From NCBI RefSeq assembly GCF_000003815.2, contig NC_049989.1:16218522-16282521 (forward strand): a stretch of DNA of 64,000 nucleotides. Reading direction: 5' to 3'. The notes beneath the pieces are model-generated. The model saw only the letters and a list, made by a program, of their open reading frames with translations. It was not told the origin of the DNA and did no database searches. This document shows, one piece after another, positions 47,136-60,960 of the stretch; positions within the stretch are counted from its first letter, which is position 1, and each line of letters starts with the position of its first letter. The stretch comes from Branchiostoma floridae. Lineage: Eukaryota; Chordata; Leptocardii; Amphioxiformes; Branchiostomatidae. Position numbers and translations under genes: made by a program.

Positions 47136-48544
47136 ATAGACAACCCACATTGTGGAAAGGTGTCTGAAATAGTTTGCAAATTTTGCATTGAAAGTACAGC
47201 TTCTTACCTCAGACTGCTAAAATTTAGTGCATCCCATACAAATAGAACCAATATTTGCCTTCGAAACATATGCACAATGCTATCTCGGACCTTTTGAACT
47301 TAATTCATTGAAGTGGCCAACGCTAGCCTTGCATGAACAACACCATTTAAAAAAGAGGTTGGGCCGCAACATGAGACAACTTCGTAGATTTATATGAAAA
47401 GAAATTTGAGATATGGTATGATAAAATTATGCACAATTCAAAGTCAGACTGTTATCTTGAAATACTGCAGTCTATCAGGCTAATATTGTATTATTCTCTA
47501 GATTTGTGTGCTGTTCCTCAGACAAAATATTTCTTTCATCTAACAAGACTATAAATTATAGTCTTACAAAAAAGGTCTAGACAGTCAGCAGTGAGCTTAG
47601 TTCTGTAATCAAATAAGAATAATTCAGCTCAAATCCCAAATCATATTTTTGGCTTTGACATCAGAGAAAGCGGTGAAAGATAAACTAGTCATTAGAAATC
47701 TTCCCAGCGTCTCAAAGGATTGTTGTTATTCTCAAAGGTCCTCAAGGTCACCACTCCTTGCATCAATAATCCCACCCTGTAGGCATTTGCTGACATCCTT
47801 CATGTGAATCCGCTGTGCTTAAGAACCCTAATTGGCAGAATATTCACCCTAGAGGGCTTTGATCAATTACTTCATTGCAGCAGAAGAACACGGCGTCAGT
47901 GAACTTGTCAGAATTTGAAGCTCTTCACACAAGGGGTAACCCTGGGGCTTGTCTTGTACTGGTGAAGTGATGCATCATTATGCGATATTATCCTCCCAGA
48001 GGTTGGGTATGAATTTTTAGCATTGAACTTGACGTTCCAGTCATGATCTTTGGTAGGATTTTGCAGGGAAGTCGTTCATTACTGTGTCCCCCTTGTGAGT
48101 AATATTGAATCTTTGCATGCAAACGTGGGGCTGGTGTCAGTCTTCCACAGAATCAGAATCATGTGAGATGACTTGTTGTAACGGTTAGTTCACTCCCTAG
48201 GGTTGATAGATGGCATTTGTGGCAGTAAGCTTCGTATTTGTGTCAGTATTATGCCATGATGAATTGAATCTGTCTTTCAACAGTATATTAGTTATTACAT
48301 GATCTTTTAACCTTTGTTCCAGTTTTCCAGTGACAGTTATGGTGGTATACGCATTGGCCTTGGATTACTTGTAATTGAAATGAAAGAGTCCTGTCAGTAT
48401 TAGATTAACGTTAAAACCGTTCTCACCTTACCTCCCCGCACTAGTCTAGATTATTTGTTACATACTGTTGTATTATAAAGTATCAAATCTTACAGCCAGT
48501 CAATATTATTCACAGGGATTCATGCAGCACTACAAAGATCTTTA
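47136..48544. other. Unassigned noncoding stretch
   Basis: No gene. 47690-47960 is mixed-composition, non-repetitive sequence (ggtcctcaaggtcaccactc, accctaattggcagaata), another candidate regulatory segment. Confidence 0.35.
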
Positions 48545-49428
48545 GGCCATACCAATTTAATTTGTTGGTTCTCGGAATCGCCGCTTCTATTTTTCCCAAT
48601 TTCAAAAAAAAAAAAAAAATCCATGAGGTTATTTGCATGTTCATGAGAACTCATTTGCATATTTGTGACCGGAGACATGCGGCCTATGCCTACCTACAAG
48701 TTGCTGGACAAACTTCGGCTCAGTTAAACAAAACTTCTGAAACAAGTACTGGACATGCAAAAACAACTATCACCTGCTTATGTTTTCCTTTGTGTTGTAA
48801 ATCATCGAAAACCACCAATAGATCGTGAAATTTGTGCTGAAAAATGACGATTCGGCAAACCAAAATGGCCGCCATGTAGCCAGTCACAAGTATGTAAATA
48901 AGATGCAATTTCATGCAAATGAGCACGCCTCTAGCGTTTTTTGCTTAAACTGCAGCTTTCACAAAGAGAACAATGAATCAGATGTTTCAGGCACTCTTAT
49001 TTTTTGGGTGAAATGAAGTCATTTTCTTGTTGTTGTTGCTAACATACATTAGACATTATACTATGCTGAAAAAGTTTTTCAACCTTTTTAAAAGTTTTTT
49101 AATGTTGTTAATGATTTACTATGATGATTTATTACAACTGTTAAGCTTTATTACTGTGTGTACTTCTGTAATACTGCACATTATTTTGCATTTGTATTGT
49201 TGAAATTAAATATAAAATGTATGCTTACATGCAAATTTTTCATGTAATTGTAACTGGATAAGTATTCTGCCACACATATACCATGGTTTCAGGTCTGGAA
49301 TTACCATCCTGAAACTCTGGACCTGAATCCAGACTTGTTGCAGTTTTTTTTTTTTTTTTTTTTTCGCCCTGTCGCTCCAATTTTTTTCTGAAAAAATCCG
49401 AGAACCAACAAATTAAATTGGTATGGCC
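48545..49428. mobile_element. TIR family B, long copy (884 bp)
   Basis: The left end ggccataccaatttaatttg continues ttggttctcgg and is inverted at the right end (ccgagaaccaacaaattaaa, ttggtatggcc); terminal arms of at least 30 bp are near perfect. Poly-A (48605-48620) and poly-T (49344-49364) tracts lie just inside the arms. No transposase is seen in the interior. Confidence 0.9.
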
Positions 49429-49618
49429 TTAGCTAAAGCTTGCAGCTGGAAAGTATCCTCAGTGTTTTAGTTGAGAGTACAAATTGTGCTGACAGATTCT
49501 CTCTTCTATTACACTAAAAGGGGTGAAAGGACTTCAATTGATTTAACTTCAAGTCTAAGTACATTGAATGTAGGGTGCTCTACTTATAAAGCTAGACAGA
49601 GTTTTTTTTATATCTTTT

Positions 49619-50010
49619 TGTTGAAATTTTAGATCACTGTGGTCATGACAATTTGACCAAGACTGACTGAGCTGCTTGTGTGATATGTGCACTTCATGTA
49701 CTCAAAGAAGAAAAATTTGCCTGACTTTGGCAGCAAAAAGAGCATCTTTGAACAATGTCTAATGCCAGAGAAAGAATTTGAAGATGAAAATCTTGTTTGA
49801 GCAAATTGAACTATCTTTTTTGTTGAAATTTCAGATCGCTGTGGTCTATATGACATTGAGACAGAATGACCAAACTGCTTGTGTAACGTGCATTTCATGT
49901 ACTCAAAGAAGAAGAAAATGTTCTGACTTTTGCAGCCAAAAGAGCAGCATTGGACAATGTCGAATGCCAGAAAAAGAATTTGATGATGAAAATCTTGTTT
50001 CAGCAAATTG
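49619..50010 (+). repeat. Two-copy direct duplication, 202-bp spacing
   Basis: tgttgaaattttagatcact at 49619 and tgttgaaatttcagatcgct at 49821 start two copies sharing catgtactcaaagaagaa, atgccagagaaagaatttga and gatgaaaatcttgttt. The 131- and 96-codon frames across it read the duplication on opposite strands and are not supported as genes. Confidence 0.88.
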
Positions 50011-51018
50011 CTTTGTGCAGGCACCTATGTGTAGAATTGTTGCAAGCCCATTAGCAAGTGCAGTCTAAAGTACATGATATATCCCTTCATTGTTATCAGC
50101 ATTGTTCCTTGATGAATGTTCTTGCCATCATGTGGACAGCATGACTCGATCAGAACAAAGACTAGACACCCAAGCTGCAGGGCCTTTAGAACACTCTGGG
50201 AATATCTCAAAGCAGGACGATTCGTCAGTGTCAAGACCTCCAGTTGTACTTTCTATCCATGCCATGTTCTGGCTGATTTACTGAATAAAAGCTTGGTGAG
50301 AAAGATTTACTCTCATGGCACACTCAGCTATCTTTCTTCATACATGTACATTTCACAGTATATGTAATAACCTTTAGCTGTCTGTTTTATCCTCCAGGGC
50401 CTTCTTCCCATCCCAGTCCCATATTTTCCTTCCTAGAACACCCCTTGTGCCTCTCAAGTAACTACAGAAAGTGCTCTTTTACTCACAGAAACCTTAAAGG
50501 AATTTATCGTCTTCAAATAAAACTGTCACTCCCGAAGTTGAATGAAGAAAGTGTTTCTTTACTCTTTCTGTTTATTGTCAGGCACTATGGCCCATAAGGA
50601 CGAACAATTGACAATACATTTAAAAAAAACAATAAATCTACTACTTGAAATCAAAATATAGGATTCACACTGTACTTGGTCTGTGTACGACGTGACAGTA
50701 GTTATTCCAGAACGTACTTGTGGAAACAACATGTAGGTCATCTCTTGTATATTGCCCATACCATTGTACATTTTGTGTACATCAATATAGAGCTCAAGAA
50801 CATGATGCTGAGCCCATAAAGCACTTTACATGACTTTTCTCCTTCACTGACAAACTGAGGTGAAAATGAGTTGCTATTACAGTGGTTATGTTATAGAGAT
50901 GTTCTTTGGATAGGACGTTAGGAAGAGATTCCATTGTGGTTAGTGGATACACCATGTTTTGTTTATCCCTTTGAACAAGAGGTACAATGTAACTCAGTTG
51001 CTCTGGTATACATGTATA
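50011..51018. other. Noncoding stretch, no gene recognised
   Basis: Short frames on both strands without splice signals or motifs; no clear repeat. Confidence 0.5.
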
Positions 51019-51123
51019 TAGCTTGGGTACCATCCGTATTCTACCGGGCTCCAATACACTCTCTACCTAAATTTTTTTAGGTAGTGTAAGGAGCCCGGTA
51101 GAATACGGATGGTACCCAGGTTA
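51019..51123. mobile_element. Hairpin MITE with perfect 9-bp target duplication (Mutator-like)
   Basis: Arms tagcttgggtaccatccgta, ttctaccgggctcc and their inverse (ggagcccggtagaatacgga, tggtacccaggtta) fill almost the whole 105 bp, leaving a loop of about 20 nt. acatgtata stands on both sides (51010-51018 and 51124-51132). The 9-bp duplication points to the Mutator superfamily. Near-perfect arms suggest a recent insertion. Confidence 0.9.
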
Positions 51124-51132
51124 ACATGTATA

Positions 51133-54100
51133 ACCATTTATGTATGAACATTATTCTGTTCTACTTGGCACAATATGGAACACCTGAAGTAGATTCTGCC
51201 CTCAAGGACTTACAAACTGTAGGTTGTAGGTGTTGGTCGATTCCTGAACTTTATACTTATTACATTTTCTTATTGATAGGCCAGTCCTCCAGAGGGCCTT
51301 ATGCCTGTTCATTCAGTTGCCCATCAAATTTCATTGCCACTTGGAACTTCATGCTATGAGTGTTCGAATGTGTGCTTTCACATGGAAAACTTTTGGAGTC
51401 AGCTGCCTTTATAGGATGCACATCCTCTCCTTGATCCTTGCTTCTAAAAACATAACAGCACACTTTATGATATAAGATATGAACTGTGAAGCAAATGCAG
51501 AATATATCTACCCTCGACCATCTTTTCCCAATATTTAGAAATGAATGGAATGAACTGTTTGTTGCTCAACACGGTACAATGTATGGTAATTATGATAACG
51601 CAATCAGTATGTCAATACTCCTCTGTTCTAATAACGTGATTATGAGTGGAAAGAATATGGACATGATTAAATCTGTATAGCATCCAAATGATTCGTCTTT
51701 ATTTTATAATCACAGTACAAAATGTGATGTAATGTAAAAATGGGCCCTATGGGCAGTTCACAGCTATTTTTTTGGCACTTTTGAGTGTGACCCCTACATG
51801 TATGTGGCCTGTGGGACACCTTGTGGCTCTCGGGCTATTTTGGGGCCCAGCTGGGCACCAAGTTGAACTTAAGTCGGACTTGAAATGAAACTGGGACACA
51901 ATAACAAATAGATGCTTTGACCTATCCAACGGGAACATCGAGGGGTACCCCCCCCCCCCCCCCCTTTATTTGTCAGTCCACTGGGACAAAATTTGTGGTT
52001 TTGGATCCCACCCGGGGCTACATCCCTGACGGGCAAGGGTGCAATTGGGACCTAAGCCTAAGTAAGGTAGCTTTTTGTCACAACAATAATTTGTATATTT
52101 GGCAGCAATGAGATGGTTTGTCTTGAAACAGTTGTATGCTATCATGATGGTGCTTTTTAATGCAGATCTCTGTGTAATTGTGGTGACCGTCATAAAGAAT
52201 TTATGACAAATATGCTGCAAGCTTGCTTAACTACAAGCTTATTCTTAAATACTTAATCCCCAAAGTATTATCCTTATATTATTATTTATTAAGTTCACTT
52301 CTGTACAGCTGAGTTTTCTCTTGTATTGCTGATTCTAATGATTATTCAGATTATCATAATCCATCTATCTATTTTTTTAAAATCTTAGAGACATTTGGGT
52401 TGTCCCTTGATATAAAAGTGAATTACATGTACAAGTAATTACAAATAATTATTATGATACATGTATACTCAATAAAGGGCCACTAAAAGAATACACAATA
52501 AATCATAACAAAAGATATAAAGTAGCTCAAATATGAGAAGTTGTTACAATTTAAGAAATATTAATACAAATATTTGAAACTGTTACAATTTAAGAAACAG
52601 AAACTCAAACATATGAAACTGTTACAATTGTAAGAAATAGTATCTCAAATGTATGAAACTATTACAATACAAACAAACCAAAGTAGACAAATTCAAATCA
52701 ATAATTCTAATGCATGGTCTACAGAGTTTAACCATTCCTCCCTGCTCGCTGTAATTTTCCTAACTGCCTTTGTGCCACTCTTTTCTCCCTTATGACTGCA
52801 CTAGTTCCACATGCAATCAGTATGCGCAAGCTGTATCCCATCAGCTGAACGCAATTCGCCTCCCGTCAGACTGAAGCGCCCCCATCAGCCTTCCCGACTG
52901 ATAATTACCACCTTTATCGTTCTCTCGGACAGGACGACGTATTAGATGCCATTAGATAAACATTTTGGCAAAATTGTCCGGCCTGGCGCATTATGTAGCA
53001 ATGAAGAGTAATGCAGTGTCATGGTGCAATGAATGCTATGAATGCTAATTGTGCATGGGATGAAATCCCTAGTGCATTGCAGAATAGTTATGTTTTGTGC
53101 AGCAGTGTTTATGCAATTGTGATTAAGTCTACATTACTGAAAATTGTACCCATTTGAAAAGACCGAAAATGCACCCATGATAGCGAGGAAGCTGGTGGTA
53201 TTGAGTAGCTGAAATACAAGGTTTATAGTTGAAAGGTCATAGTGGCACTGGCGGCCATCTTGATCGATGCCGAGGTGGGGACTCCATGAGGCGTTGAACG
53301 GTGAAACTTAGCTATGTATCCTGATTAAATCTGCCTGGTAAGTGTGACCCTTCACAAACCGTCATTTGTAGTCATTATCTCCTCTACGTTCTAGAAATCC
53401 TGATTCATTTGGTGGAAAAGATGTCTAGAATTAGTATTGTGTGGCTGGATATCGATAGCCTTTTGGGGGATCTCAGGTGTAAGCCTTGATGGCTAAATAG
53501 CAAGAAAATCCAGTAGCCATAAACATACAAATTAAGGAATAGTTTATGTGAAAATTCCCCTCAGAAGGATACCTTGGTAGATAAAGACTTGGTGGTAAAG
53601 ATGGTACTATGATATCAAGGTGTGGTACAGAATTGGAGTGAAGGAATGGATAATATGTTGCTGTGTTGTGCCATTTATATCAAAAGGAAAAAGAATGGAA
53701 AATTTTTCTATTTCTTGGGTCAGTTACAGTCATGTAAACCATTCTTACTTCTCTTAGTACACAGTCTAATAATTAGTGTTGCAAAAAATTTAGCAACGGC
53801 CCATCATAGCAGTAAAATTATCAAATGACAGAGGGATAGATATCATCTAGCGATATGGTGGTGCAATTTGATCGTAGTCTCAAGTGCGACACTGCCACTG
53901 GTATGGATTAGAGATGGGTGCGTGTCAATACATGTAATTTAACAGCAAAGGATTGGCCCATGCTTACTGCCACTTTACATGACGTACCATCCCCCACAGT
54001 TTGGGTTGAAATTTTAGCAATAAGACAAGGTCACGTACCCATCCTAGCCCTGCCTTACTGTATTTATTGATTTTCCTTTTGCCTGTGCATGTAGCCTAAT

Positions 54101-56055
54101 GTCCTGGCATTCATTTAGCTTAGGCTTACACATTGGACATGTAAGAGATTAGACATGGCTGCTGTAAAGGTCCATGTGCTTGTCATGGAAAGAACAAAAT
54201 CGAAATAAGGATATTGTAACTTAGAGTCAGGTAATACATAACAAAAACGCTTAGTTATCGCAAGCTATAGGTAGCCGTAATGGACCAAAATGATACATTT
54301 GTGACACTGTTTGAATCTTTTATGTTACCTGCAATTAGCCCACGGGCAAGAATTTGCAACAAAACTTGTATTATTTAACATGCAAGTCATTAGAGTGAAG
54401 GGTAAGAAAGTTGCAGTTTAATGCACGGAAATATGGCATTCAGAACTGACTAGGACAATCACAATAAAAGAAAGAAAAATAATGTGTAATAGTCATCAGG
54501 ACTAGCCAAAACTATGATGCAAGGAACTGTCCAGGGATGAAAAAGGGTGGAAGGTAAAGGGAAAGATGGGAGGGTAATATCAGATTCTGAAGATGAAATG
54601 GCATGGCACTAAGCTAAACTTAATACTAAAAAGGGTGTAGAAAATTGGTTTTTAATGGGATCTTCTGTGGTGCCCCATTGGTCAAATTATACATGTAGTT
54701 ACATTGTACATTTTGTAGACTAAGGGATAGATGAGATAAGGGAGAGGGCAATCGTGTTTTCTTTTTTAATTACATATTATTGTCCATAAAGCTTACAATT
54801 ATATGTATCACATGCTGTTAAATTGTCAACCACATATTAAATTGTAAGCTTGACAAATGAGTAGCCATTGCAGTAACTAAGCATTTTGATATTTAGAGTA
54901 AAATATGATATCATCAAAGAATTTTAAGCCAAATGTAAGCCATAAAGTGGAAGGAATAGAAAAAAACATGTCTGGACTTACTGACCTTTATCAGTCTTTT
55001 GCACAATGTCATATTCCTTCATAATTGTGGATCAGAGTATGTATTTTTGTACCTTAGAATAATATTATAGCTATGACTGTTTCCTTGACTACCAAACTCT
55101 ACAGTCACCTTTTTCAATTAGCTCAATAAGATAAAGCAATAAACAAAATGCTGGTATTGTTACTTATTTTGCCTTATATCTAGCAAAAGTGTAATAAAAT
55201 GTGGTTGAGACATACTGTAAGAAGGCATGTTGTCATCAGCTATGCAATTATTGGGGGTACCCACAAATCAATAGGCATCAGTGGTTAACCTACCGTCCGT
55301 CAACCAACTTAATAAAAGTGGTGACCAGATCTCTTTATCACAGTTTGTTCTGCTCCCTTATATTGAAAAGAATTAAAGTCTAGAGATACATATTTGTTCC
55401 TAGAAAACAATACACTGTCAGCAATCATTCTACATGTAGGTGAGACCTAAAGCACAAAATCACCAATAAGAAGTACATTGGAATTTACATTGTAAAATAC
55501 CAAGATGACATGAGTGATTTATTACTGGAACTGAATAATGTATACAAGTATGACCAAAGTACTGTCAAAGGTCATTGAATTGTAGAATGATGATGTTTAA
55601 AATTCTCACGTCAGAGAGTTGCGATCCTTATTTTCCTGGTATCTAAAGAGAGTCAAGATCTTAGCTGGAAACTTCATCTGATTCAGTTACAGTAAATCCA
55701 GCTATCTGATGATGTCAACTGTTATTGTTCATTCATCATTCTTTTAGACCCTTATCGTGTCTAGTAGCACATATGGCAACAAGTTTCCTTGGTGTTTCAG
55801 TTGCAGGGTACCTTTTTACAGAGAAGGGTTGCTATTCTTTCCCACTTTACATGCTTGGGGCACTTCCTTGAACTCAGGACCCCAACATTTAATGTAGCTT
55901 TCGTAAGACTCTGCAGCAGCAACCAAGATGCAATGCCCAACCCAGGATTAGAACCAGGGTCTCCCAGTTACCTGAACTACAGTAGATGTAATTGAATCCA
56001 GAAGCTGTGAGGTTGAAAATATAAGGACATCTTGTGCTCTATTGTATATTTATGT
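51133..56055. other. Long noncoding stretch, few recognisable features
   Basis: An 18-C homopolymer lies at 51947-51964. 52540-52670 repeats a gaaactgttacaatt-taagaaa phrase three times. 52780-53000 is non-repetitive and G+C-richer (gctgaacgcaattcgcctcc, cgactgataattaccacctt), a candidate conserved segment. Remaining sequence is AT-rich with only short unsupported frames. Confidence 0.45.
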
Positions 56056-56392
56056 TAGGCCTAGGGAAAAAGATGTTATGTTTACATGTAACTCTTGTGA
56101 TACATATTACAAACAGTTGAACAAAGTGAAATAAAGTCAATGAGGACACTTGTCTTTCAATGTCAAACTTTAATTTTAATTCAATAGATTATCTTTTCTT
56201 TATCTTTATACATTCATCTTTCATTAGATAAGCCAAGCAGTGTTTTTACTTCAATAGGATGCAAGCTGAATAAAAATTCTTAACTCAGGAAGCTATGTGA
56301 CTCCGCTGCCCACCCAAAAAAGTCTTGGGTCGGTATGTTTTTCTAGGGTGGGTAGGGAAACAGGAAACACAACATTTTGTTCCTAGGCCTTA
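56056..56392. mobile_element. MITE family A, copy 3
   Basis: The right end gggtagggaaacaggaaaca, caacattttgttcctaggcc is intact; the left end taggcctagggaaaaagatg is partly degraded. Interior ctccgctgcccacccaaaa and tcaatgtcaaactttaat match copies 1 and 2. Confidence 0.85.
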
Positions 56393-56702
56393 TTTGGAAG
56401 ATAATGTATTTATAAAAGTGCATCAAGTCTGTTCAAAATGGTCATCTTTTCAGACACTATTGATGAGATGCAGCTGTGAGTGAAAGTTGAGACGAAAGTT
56501 TGAGTGAGAGGGCGGGTCCACTAATGACCCACCTATGCTACACTAGCCAATCAGACCTTCTCATTAAGGAGATGGGTGATGCATGGTGGTATTACTGAGT
56601 GACAGAAGCCAGACAGATTTGACCCTCATGAGTCATGTGATTACAAACTTTGGGTGACTCCTGTGTAGTAATAGAAGTAGGCATGCAGCAACAGACTCAT
56701 TA

Positions 56703-57022
56703 GGCCAGACCAATTTATTTCCTTGGTTCTTGTTGGCCCTTGGATTTTTAAAATTTAAAAGAAAAACAACCATTAGGCCACAACAATTTATGGAAACGTA
56801 TACTAATGTCATAAAACATTACAAGGTCAAAGAAGATGTAAAAGAACAAAAATCTTTTGCTCGGTATACTGTATTCTGTGTGTTCAGTCATTTGTTCAAC
56901 CTTCCTGACCATTTAGATTTTCATGAAGGCAATTTTTTGGGTCAATCTTTTTATTTTATTTGCACGCTCGCATCAGGTTTTGAATTCCCAGAGGATGTCA
57001 TCCATATAGTCAAATCGACCTG
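56703..57022. mobile_element. Overlapping fragments of TIR families B and C
   Basis: ggccagaccaatttatttcc (56703) and ggccacaacaatttatgg (56774) are family B left-end-like. The stretch ends gaggatgtcatccatatagt, caaatcgac (56990-57022), a family C right end. A 97-codon + strand frame across these fragments is not supported as a gene. Confidence 0.6.
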
Positions 57023-58209
57023 ACCTCGAGCATATTTTTAAAAAAAATACAAGACAAAATTGGACCAGGTGTAAAATCCCAGGGAATCCCAGGGACATTC
57101 ACACCATGGGCTTAAACCTCAGCTCTAGTCCTATTTTCCACACCATCTTCAAAGTCAGATTTGTTGAGCTTAGCCTTTGGGTCCCACCTCGAGTCAGCCG
57201 TTGATCCGCCTTTTCTTTGTAATATATTAAACCAATACCTTGGTGCTAACGGCGTCTGACAATTTGATGAACGTTTTTGTGCAGGCTTGTGCCATGGTAT
57301 AAGTAACTGTCACTTTTACTCCTTGTGTTGTAACAAGGTTATTTCCTCCTTGTCTTACTTTATGAGAGTGAGGGGGGCACTGTAGTTGTTGAAGTTTTGC
57401 CAGCAAATAATTTGGTTAGATGCCACAATGTTAAATATTGCATGTGGCATCATGTCAGTTGGGTCGTTGCCATCTAGTTCCTTTCAAGTTGCTCTTAGCC
57501 CCTGAGGCACGTAAAAAAAAAATGTATTATGCAATATTGTATATATTAGTGATTTATGTCAGTATTGTTTGCATGGAGATTGGAATGTGAATGTGGCAAT
57601 TGTCAGTTGTGATACCACAACTGCCTTTTAGTAAAGGACACGGACATTGAAGTGCACAGCTGTCCATGGTCTTATTCTTCTCCATGCCATACTTGGGCTA
57701 TGATAACATTTGATACAGTTGTTCTGGACTGGATGATATTTTGGGATATCACACAGCTGTCTACGCACATTATATGGGATTCCGTAGAATAATTTGAACG
57801 CCAAATTTTATCAACGCCAAATTTTATCAACGTCTAGCGAAATCGGCCTTGAAATTTGTATATTCCGCATCGCCTTCAGTCAAAGGCCTCCCGTGGGTTG
57901 GATCGACCGACCTGATGGTTCACGCATGTACCTTGGGTGATGCAGAATACAGCATGTATTGTGAATATACAATGTATTGTGTCCTTTAATGCCAACATTC
58001 TCCTTTGAAATGTATTATGCTAGCTTTTCAGGCAGGCAGCTTTTGCCACTTTTGATGTTATGTATGATATGATAAATAACTGCTCTGACACCAGGGTCAT
58101 CTCTCATAACTGGCATTGGCAATGTTGCAATTTTATGGCATATTTTGATTTTATATTCCGCAGTAAAAGTATTGTGAGTTTGTTATTTACCATGATAGCA
58201 GGGATATAA
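57023..58209. other. Noncoding stretch, no gene recognised
   Basis: A 16-18 bp direct repeat, aacgccaaattttatc, occurs at 57799 and 57817. 57835-57920 is a small CpG-containing block. Nothing else stands out. Confidence 0.45.
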
Positions 58210-58641
58210 ATAGACCCTATTCCAGATATGGTGGCCATTTTGGGTCATCTAAGGTCATGCACCAAAACGAGGCTGTAGTTGTATAGTGGTTAGTTCCTAC
58301 ATGTATATTGAAACTTGTATTTCAGCATACTATTAGGTTCATGTATATAGGCCATCTTCAATGGTAAGTTTTGCCCTCTAACTTGAGAAACTGCAGAATA
58401 TGTGCCTGCCATGTGTAGAAAATATTCTTTTTTTTTTACAATTTTTGATGGGTAAGTCGAAAACATTTAGCATCTGATTCAGTACTTGTACCCAGCATTT
58501 GTACTTTGCTTCAGTTGAACCATGTTAAACTCCACAAAATCTTGCACCGATAGTTGGTTGATTTCCATTTACATGTAGTTAGAGTTATTGAAGTCCGACC
58601 CAAAATGGCTGCAGTATCTGGGCTCTATCTGGAATAGACTT
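58210..58641. mobile_element. TIR element, about 430 bp (AGACCCTATTCCAGATA)
   Basis: agaccctattccagatatgg with ccattttgggtc (left) is inverted at the right end as gacccaaaatggctgcagta with tatctggaatagact. The arms align over about 35 bp with some mismatches. No coding frame; one copy only. Confidence 0.68.
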
Positions 58642-60191
58642 TAGCAAGATTTGATAAAAACTAATTGATATAAACTAAGTACAGTCATAGAGTTGACCTA
58701 AACAGAAAGTCGTTGAATGTTGTTGCTAGACCCTATTGATTTCCAGTGCTGGTAGCAGGTGCAGCGTTTCTAACTGTTCCAATATGACAGATCTCTTACA
58801 GTACTTTGCCATCGATTTTTGGATAGCTGCTTATTACGTAATACATCTTTGCTCGAGATAATATAGGATTGATGCAGCCTTTTCTGTTGATTTATACGTA
58901 GAAAACTTTTCATCAAGAGGGTAAAAGCTGTTAAAGCAACTAATTATGTTTACCCTAAGGAAAAAACATGTTTTGCAGGTGTGTTCTTTTTCTTTCTTCC
59001 TTCTAGCAGAAAGGGTTTGCGGAAAAGCTGGGCTGCACAAGGCCTGGCTACCAGGGTTGTCTACCTGGGCTGGCTATTACATCAGGCTACTCAGATATCC
59101 TTATTCATAGTGTGTCCCAATTCTTGTTTTCACTCACACACACTACTTTGGAGTGGGTCTAATACTTATATAGTATAGTATTGACAAATTAGGCTTGAGG
59201 GCAAATATTCTGCATTAGCACTAGAGATATTTTTGTACAACGTTCCCCACAAATCATCAAAAAACAACAAAAAAAGACTCTTTTCAAACAGTCTTTGTGC
59301 CTTACGCATATTAACCTTCTTTTTTAAAGTCAAATTCAGCAAGAGCCTCATCTTGCCATCAAAATGATCAAAATATTTATTTTTTTAATTGTGCAATAAG
59401 TTAATAATGTATTAATAATAACAAGGTAAAATATATCACCTCAAAATTTCTTTCCTTTCCTCAATAAAATTACTATATTTTTTTATATGCAAGTACAATT
59501 ATGTCAAATAACCCCAAGAACCTTGTTTTCTTTCAAATCGTACTGAAAGTACCCAGAAGTATTGCCCCAATTAATCTATAGCTGCAACTGAAAGAAGGTA
59601 AAAAGAAAACCTTGATCTATAAACGGTTTCTTTCAAGGTCAGCCATGATGGGGGAGGGCCTGGGGGGTATTTCATATCTTCTTTCCAGCAATGTCACAGC
59701 ATGCCAAAGTTAATGCGATAAAGTTTTCTACTGGGAATGAAAGGGCAAAGGTGTTACTGGAGATTAGGTGCATCTGGTGGATACTACAGGGAATACATAA
59801 TCCTTGTACCATTGACTCGGCATTATTTTGGCGATAACTCGTCCCCCTGGCTTCCTTAGTGCCTATATCTCCCAAAACAGTGTAGATCTTATTTTATGGC
59901 TGTGCTGTGCTATCTACAGTGTATCTACGGTAAGAACAGGTGGTGTGTGAGATAGGAGAGTGGAGACTCTGGTGGAAACATGGGATTCATTTTTAACTCA
60001 TAGGGTAAGACTGATACATGTATGTAGGACTGAAAATGGCAGACAACTTGAGTTGTTGGGCAGCTATTTTTCTTTTTTGCAAATCCAGTACCGGCTCCTG
60101 ATTATCTGGTTATTATGTATCCGAAGGAAAACATTCTATTTTTACTCGGGTTCTTCCGAATTTAGCCAATCAAAACTCAGATTTTTATATA
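58642..60191. other. Noncoding stretch, one weak exon-like block
   Basis: 58993-59038 follows a good pyrimidine-rich acceptor (tttcttccttctag) and reads openly, but no GT donor of normal quality closes it. No other gene-like signal. Confidence 0.4.
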
Positions 60192-60960
60192 CAGTCAAAC
60201 CTGCCCAAGTCGACCACCCGGGGGACCGGACAAAAGCGGTCGATTTGGACAGGTGGTCGCTGAGAAGAGTATCGACTCAAAACATGCCTGATGCAAAGTA
60301 TAAATGGTTTCCGTTGTGTTTAATGGCAAAAGCCAGCACACTGCACGCACGCAAAGAAGCGAGGTCTTTAATTAAGGGTTAATGACCCGCCCCGAGGTGT
60401 ATATGGTGTCGGGAAGGAAGTAATTGTTAGTGGGAGTTTTAGTAGGATAAATTGATGTTAAAAATATGTGGGAATAAATTGGTATGTTTTAAAGAAATTT
60501 TTGTTGGTAGTGAAAAGGGAAATATTATATTTTTTTTTATTCTATGGGAAGGTGTGGGTGAGAAATTTGTAATAGAGATAATGGGGGATTTGTTTATAGG
60601 GATATAGGGTGTCATAAAGGTGTGTGTTTTGTTATAATCACGTAATAAAACGACGGAAGAGAGCGAAGCGAACGAGGTGGTTTTATGAGGTGGTTATAGC
60701 AAAGGACCAGGCGTTATGACACCATATATACCGAGGAACAGGTGGGTCATTAACCCTATTATCATATAGCTCACCCACACTGACCCGTTGAAGAGTAGAG
60801 TAGAGTAGAGTTTCCGGTTGAGTAGGAGCGACAAATTCCTTTATAAAACATACATCTTTTATTCAGCACATAAATTTGAACAGTGAATTTGAACAACATA
60901 AAACTTGTACATGAAATGTATTTCTGTTCCAAGGCTTGAAATAAGAACAAAGTCGATTCA

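Noticed and set aside
49629-50068. Overlapping frames of 131 codons (- strand) and 96 codons (+ strand)
   Set aside because: Both arise from the 202-bp direct duplication read on opposite strands.
58993-59157. Exon-like block after a strong acceptor, reading QKGFAEKLGCTRPGYQ onward
   Set aside because: No good GT donor closes it and no ATG opens it; composition is not clearly coding. Kept only as a note.
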